The notes under the pieces are model-generated. The model searched no databases. It was not told the DNA's origin and saw nothing but the letters and a program-made list of their open reading frames with translations. This document shows, piece by piece, positions 60,135 to 64,000 of a DNA stretch of 64,000 nucleotides. The stretch's first letter is position 1. Every line of letters starts with the position of its first letter. A program made the position numbers and the translations under genes. Source of the stretch: Gemmatimonadaceae bacterium (GTDB taxonomy: Bacteria; Gemmatimonadota; Gemmatimonadetes; Gemmatimonadales; Gemmatimonadaceae); contig JACCWE010000014.1 in the NCBI GenBank assembly GCA_013697785.1, forward strand, positions 1 to 64,000, in the 5' to 3' direction.

Positions 60135-62363
60135 CTAGAACGCCTGCCCGATGCTGAAATTGAACGTCAGCTTGCTCAGCACCGAACTGCGGGACGTCGG
60201 CGTGTACGAGGGTCCGCACGTGTCACCGGGGCCGACGATCCCCTGCTGGAACTGGTTGTCCGGGCTCACGCAGCGCAGCACGTTGTCGTCGCCGACGTAG
60301 TACGCCGACCCCTTCGTCGACTGGTATCCGTTGTAGGCGACATCGACGCGAAGCGGTCCGATCGGCGAGCGCACTCGCATCCCCACACCCGGCGTGACAC
60401 GGAGATCGGAGAGCGAGATCTTCTCCGGGCGGTTGTACACTTGCCCGGCATCGACGAACGTCGCCAGCTGGATGCGCCCGCCGAACGATGGCAGCCGGTA
60501 GCGCCACTCCGCGCTGGCGACGATCAGCGTGTTGCCGCCGGTCGGCGAGTACTGGCGCACTCGCGAATTCGAATCGGCTCGATAGACCTGCGTGGGATTG
60601 CCGGCGATCGTTGTGTCGACGGTGCTGAACGAGCTCACGATGTACACGACGGGGCCGAGCAGATTCTGGTTGTAGCCGCGCACCGAGTTCGGACCGCCGG
60701 CGTAGAGTCGCTCCTCCGGCGGCACGTACGCCGTGGCGCCGCGGGTGCTGAAGCCGTCGAGAATCGCGGCCATCTGTAGTCGCGCAGCGAACGTCGACGC
60801 CCCGATCGTCTTGTACACCGAGCCCTCGATCAGCGTGCGGCTGAAGCGCGTGCCGTTCGCGGTGTCGAGCGATGTCGTGCCGCTCCGCAGCGCGAGATGA
60901 AGCTGGTTCCCATTGGATGGATCGAGCAGCTGGTCGGTGCGATCACGAAGCAGCGACATGCCGAAGACGTGCAGGCTCCCGTTCTGCTGTAGCCGTTCGA
61001 TGTCGCTCAGCGCGCAGCGGTTGAAGAGCTGGCAGAACACCGCTGGCGACGCCGTCGTTCGCCCGTACTCGACCCGATACGAGAGCGTGAGTGGCAACCC
61101 GGGGCGCAGATCGCGCGGCTGCAGATCGCGCGTCACCTCCGCCGCACCTCCGATGAGCGTCTCGCGCACGTACGCGCGATACTCGCTCGTGCGCTCCGAG
61201 AAGAGCGTGAAGGATGGCAGCGTGTGCGGGCCGATCAGCCCACGAAGCCGGATCGTTCCCGACGCGTAGTAGTTGAGGCGGTCGCTGATCGAGTCATCGC
61301 GCACGTTCTGTGGGCAGAGCGCGAGATGCGAGAGCCGGCCGTTGAGCTCGAGCCGCCGCGCACCGCCGGAGAAGTCGCGATCGGTGAGGCGCGCTTGAGC
61401 GCGAATGCAGTCGAGCGTCGCCCAGCCGGCGCCGACGCCGAGCGACGTCATTTTCGATTCGTTGAGCCGAACGAGTACCGTGAGGAGGCTGTCGTTCGGC
61501 TGCGCGCTGTCGGGAGCCAACGCCACATCGACGTGGCTGTACGTCTCGAGCTGGTAGAGATCGCGTTCGCTGCGCACGAGATCCTTTGAGCGAAAGACGT
61601 CGCCGACCTTGAATGACAGCAGTCGCCGCACGGTGCTCGTATCGATCTTTGCGGAATCGCCGCCGGGTGCGACCTCGAACTGGATGCGCCCCACGCGTGC
61701 GACGCGCATCGGAATCGCGCTCGGCTGCCCGCGAAACTGCTGAAAGTACTGATACTCGAGCTGAGCGCGGTCGGTTCGCGGATCGACGTCGCTCGAAGCC
61801 AGCGGGGCGGCCGCGTACGGATAGCCGCTGTCGTGCAGCTCCTCGCGCACGGTGTCGAGCACCGCCTGCAGCTCGATCTTCGTGAAGATGTGATCGTGCC
61901 TGAAATGATCGAGCTCGTGGAGCAGGCGGACGCGATCGTTCACCGAATCGAGCCCGGTGACCGCGAGCGAGTCAATGATCACCGGCGGCCCTTCGGTGAT
62001 ACCGATGCCGACCGCAACGGCGCCGGTGCCGGCGGGCTGCACGGACGTCTTCACGGCTGTCTTGTAATAGCCGCGCAGGCGATAGAAGAGACGGACGCGG
62101 ACCGCGTCGCGCGAGAGCTCGAGGGTGTCGAGGCAGCGTCGCGAGCCGATTGGCAGATGCAAATGGCGGCGCGCGAAGCTCGACGGCGACGTCACGATGA
62201 CGCTCGCCAGCTCCGCGCTTTCGAAGTGCTGATTGCCGTTGAAGGTGACGGCGCGGACCTCGAGATCACCGGGATCGCAGGCGATGTCCTGGGCCCGCAA
62301 AACGCCGGGAGATGCGACCGGAAGGGCTACGAGCAGCGCGGCGAGAAAAACCCGTCGCATCAC
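60135..62363 (-). CDS. BamA/TamA family outer-membrane protein (POTRA + beta-barrel)
   Basis: Signal peptide; POTRA-like VRAVTFNGNQHFESAELASVI; C-terminal VTPGVGMRVRSPIGPLRVDVAYN; terminal F. Confidence 0.93.
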   Translation of the reverse strand: MMRRVFLAALLVALPVASPGVLRAQDIACDPGDLEVRAVTFNGNQHFESAELASVIVTSPSSFARRHLHLPIGSRRCLDTLELSRDAVRVRLFYRLRGYYKTAVKTSVQPAGTGAVAVGIGITEGPPVIIDSLAVTGLDSVNDRVRLLHELDHFRHDHIFTKIELQAVLDTVREELHDSGYPYAAAPLASSDVDPRTDRAQLEYQYFQQFRGQPSAIPMRVARVGRIQFEVAPGGDSAKIDTSTVRRLLSFKVGDVFRSKDLVRSERDLYQLETYSHVDVALAPDSAQPNDSLLTVLVRLNESKMTSLGVGAGWATLDCIRAQARLTDRDFSGGARRLELNGRLSHLALCPQNVRDDSISDRLNYYASGTIRLRGLIGPHTLPSFTLFSERTSEYRAYVRETLIGGAAEVTRDLQPRDLRPGLPLTLSYRVEYGRTTASPAVFCQLFNRCALSDIERLQQNGSLHVFGMSLLRDRTDQLLDPSNGNQLHLALRSGTTSLDTANGTRFSRTLIEGSVYKTIGASTFAARLQMAAILDGFSTRGATAYVPPEERLYAGGPNSVRGYNQNLLGPVVYIVSSFSTVDTTIAGNPTQVYRADSNSRVRQYSPTGGNTLIVASAEWRYRLPSFGGRIQLATFVDAGQVYNRPEKISLSDLRVTPGVGMRVRSPIGPLRVDVAYNGYQSTKGSAYYVGDDNVLRCVSPDNQFQQGIVGPGDTCGPSYTPTSRSSVLSKLTFNFSIGQAF

Positions 62364-62569
62364 CCGCGTGTGCGCGCGGGCGGCATGGTCGCCAGCGCTG
62401 GCTCGAGCACCAGCGGCGCACGCTCAGCCATGATCCTGGCGACGTAGAAGACGGCGAGCCCAGCCCCCACTCCCAGCGCGATGGCGGGAAGAAGCGCGCG
62501 GCCGCGAACTGGCAGCCGATCATCGTTGCCGGCGACGGATACGTCGCGCGTCCCGTTCGTTTCCGTCAT
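62360..62569 (-). CDS. Small single-TM hypothetical protein
   Basis: MTETNGTRDVSVAGNDDRLPVRGRALLPAIALGVGAGLAVFYVARIMAERAPLVLEPALATMPPARTRG; ATGA overlap with TamA-like gene. Confidence 0.55.
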   Translation of the reverse strand: MTETNGTRDVSVAGNDDRLPVRGRALLPAIALGVGAGLAVFYVARIMAERAPLVLEPALATMPPARTRG

Positions 62570-62630
62570 TGACACCCTTGCGTGTACGCCGCGACTCTCT
62601 GCTTTCCGGACCACCCGGTACTTACGACTG

Positions 62631-63551
62631 CTACACTGTCTGCACGAGGATGGTACCGGGTCCGCGCTGCTTCGCGCGACGCTTCACTTCTGCCGCCAGC
62701 GATCCAATGTGCCCCGTCGATATCCATCTGTCCGGCCCGATCTGCAGTACCGCCGCAGACAGCCGCGCGATCGGAAAATCTCTCGCCCGCCCTTCCCGGT
62801 CGACGCCGGTGAAATGGCCGCGACGCACCGCCTCCTCTCCCACCGCACGCTTCGCCACATCGACGAAGCGCAGCGCACACTCTCGCGCGATCGCCAGCGC
62901 GCGCTGCACCGAGGTGACCGCGATGAAATCGTCGCCGCCGATGTGGCCCACGAAATCCGTCGGCGTCCCCGTTGTCTCGATCGCCCCGCGTATCGCCTGC
63001 CCCATATCTCGAATCACCATGTCGGCGATCGAGAATCCGAACGTGTCCGCGAACGGCTTGAAGTTGTCGAGATCGATGTAACAGATCGCGAACGAGTCGC
63101 CCGTCTCCGCCCGCCGTTCGATCTCCTCTTCGATCGCCTTCCCGCCGGGCAGCCCGCTCGTCGGATTTCGATCGCCTTCGCGGCGCACGATCCTGAGCAA
63201 CGCGACGATCCGCGCGCGAAGCTCACGCGGGTCGAACGGCTTCGCCAGATAATCGTCCGCACCTGCATCGAACGCTGCGACCTTCGCCGCGATGTCTCCT
63301 TGCGCCGTGAGCATCAGGATCGGGATGCGCGCGGTGAACGGATTGAGTTTGACGGCGCGGCAGACGTCGAGTCCGCTCATCCCCGGCATGACGATATCGA
63401 GAACGAGCAGATCCGGCTCGCGTTCCTGGATGGACGCGAGCGCGGACAGTCCGTCGGCTGCCAGATCGGTCTCATGCCCCGCCGATTGGAGGATCTCACG
63501 CACCAGCAGGCGCATGTCCTCGTTGTCGTCGACGCACAGGACGTAACTCAC
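62631..63551 (-). CDS. Response regulator with GGDEF-like domain
   Basis: REC (VLCVDDNEDMRLLV...LLVLDIVMPGMSG...YLAKPFDP); YIDLDNFKPFADTFGF, FVGHIGGDDFIAV. Confidence 0.92.
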   Translation of the reverse strand: MSYVLCVDDNEDMRLLVREILQSAGHETDLAADGLSALASIQEREPDLLVLDIVMPGMSGLDVCRAVKLNPFTARIPILMLTAQGDIAAKVAAFDAGADDYLAKPFDPRELRARIVALLRIVRREGDRNPTSGLPGGKAIEEEIERRAETGDSFAICYIDLDNFKPFADTFGFSIADMVIRDMGQAIRGAIETTGTPTDFVGHIGGDDFIAVTSVQRALAIARECALRFVDVAKRAVGEEAVRRGHFTGVDREGRARDFPIARLSAAVLQIGPDRWISTGHIGSLAAEVKRRAKQRGPGTILVQTV

Positions 63552-63660
63552 GATTGACGCTTCACTTGGGGCCCGATAAGTTCACCCGAATAGTACTGCT
63601 GTGTCAACGTCGTAGCCACGTGAAGGCGACGCGCGGGCGCGCTCCTACACGAGCTCCGCA

Positions 63661-64000
63661 ATGTCACCGTTATTCTCTCGACTGCCATTCGTCGCGCTCC
63701 TGCTACTCGCCGCCTGCAAAGGCAGTGATGCTGCCCATCGCCGCACCCTGATCGACGCGCGCGACCGCTACGATCCCAAGTCCCTCGACCCTGCGCTCTC
63801 CACCGATGTTCCAACGGGACGCGCAGTGTCGTATCTGTTCGACGGACTCACCCGCTTCAGCCCCGATGCGAAGGTCGGGCCAGCCCTCGCGACCCGATGG
63901 GAAGTGACCCCCGACGGCCGCACCTATCTCTTCCATCTGCGCGCCGGCGTTCGCTTCCACGACGGCTCGCTATTCCACGCCTCGGACGTCGTGCACAGCT
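63661..64000 (+). CDS. Peptide/solute-binding protein of ABC transporter (DppA/OppA family), N-terminal part
   Basis: MSPLFSRLPFVALLLLAACKGSDAAHRR (lipobox), YDPKSLDPALSTDVPTGRAVSYLFDGLTRFSPDAKVGPALATRWEVTPDGRTYLFHLRAGVRFHDGSLF; truncated by window end, absent from ORF track. Confidence 0.9.
   Translation, partial: MSPLFSRLPFVALLLLAACKGSDAAHRRTLIDARDRYDPKSLDPALSTDVPTGRAVSYLFDGLTRFSPDAKVGPALATRWEVTPDGRTYLFHLRAGVRFHDGSLFHASDVVHS

Noticed and set aside
55659-60779. Long plus-strand ORFs (784 aa and 663 aa) opposite the TamB/TamA genes
   Set aside because: Arg/Glu/His-rich low-information translations antisense to a convincing TamB; typical GC-rich shadow ORFs.

Overview
This 64 kb, GC-rich window looks like chromosomal DNA from a Gemmatimonadota-like bacterium. 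That lineage call is my inference from gene content (GWxTD protein, PadR plus duplicated orphan permease, PorX-like REC-PglZ protein); no search was run. It is mostly core and envelope functions in tightly packed operons with many 1-4 nt start/stop overlaps. Recognisable blocks: ilvE N-terminus at the left edge; deaminase/PHP/PBP1A; tyrS; an accessory patch (two decayed small ORFs plus a PadR-ADOP permease module); an operon of PorX-like regulator, MsbA-like ABC, glycosyltransferase, LpxL-like acyltransferase, DppC-like permease and class V aminotransferase; standalone DnaB-like ATPase, yebC, ruvC, ruvA, aminotransferase, ruvB; a TPR protein; a long polycistron GWxTD-queA-tgt-yajC-def-fmt-thiE/tenI-thiS-thiG-rsmB-PASTA-rpe-TlpA-YbbR-tsaD-lgt; FMO/FTR1 convergent pair; acpS; CYTH; HAD; EamA; M13 peptidase; Ser/Thr kinase-TPR; NlpC/P60; NtrC-type regulator with hybrid kinase; lipid kinase/TamB/TamA; REC-GGDEF; and the start of a peptide-binding ABC lipoprotein. 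I found no tRNA, rRNA, CRISPR array, transposase or prophage. I cannot point to a demonstrably new system. The best leads are the PorX-headed envelope operon, the lipid kinase coupled to TamA/TamB, the frameshifted small ORF pair at 6.0-6.8 kb, and the standalone DnaB-like ATPase beside ruvCAB.
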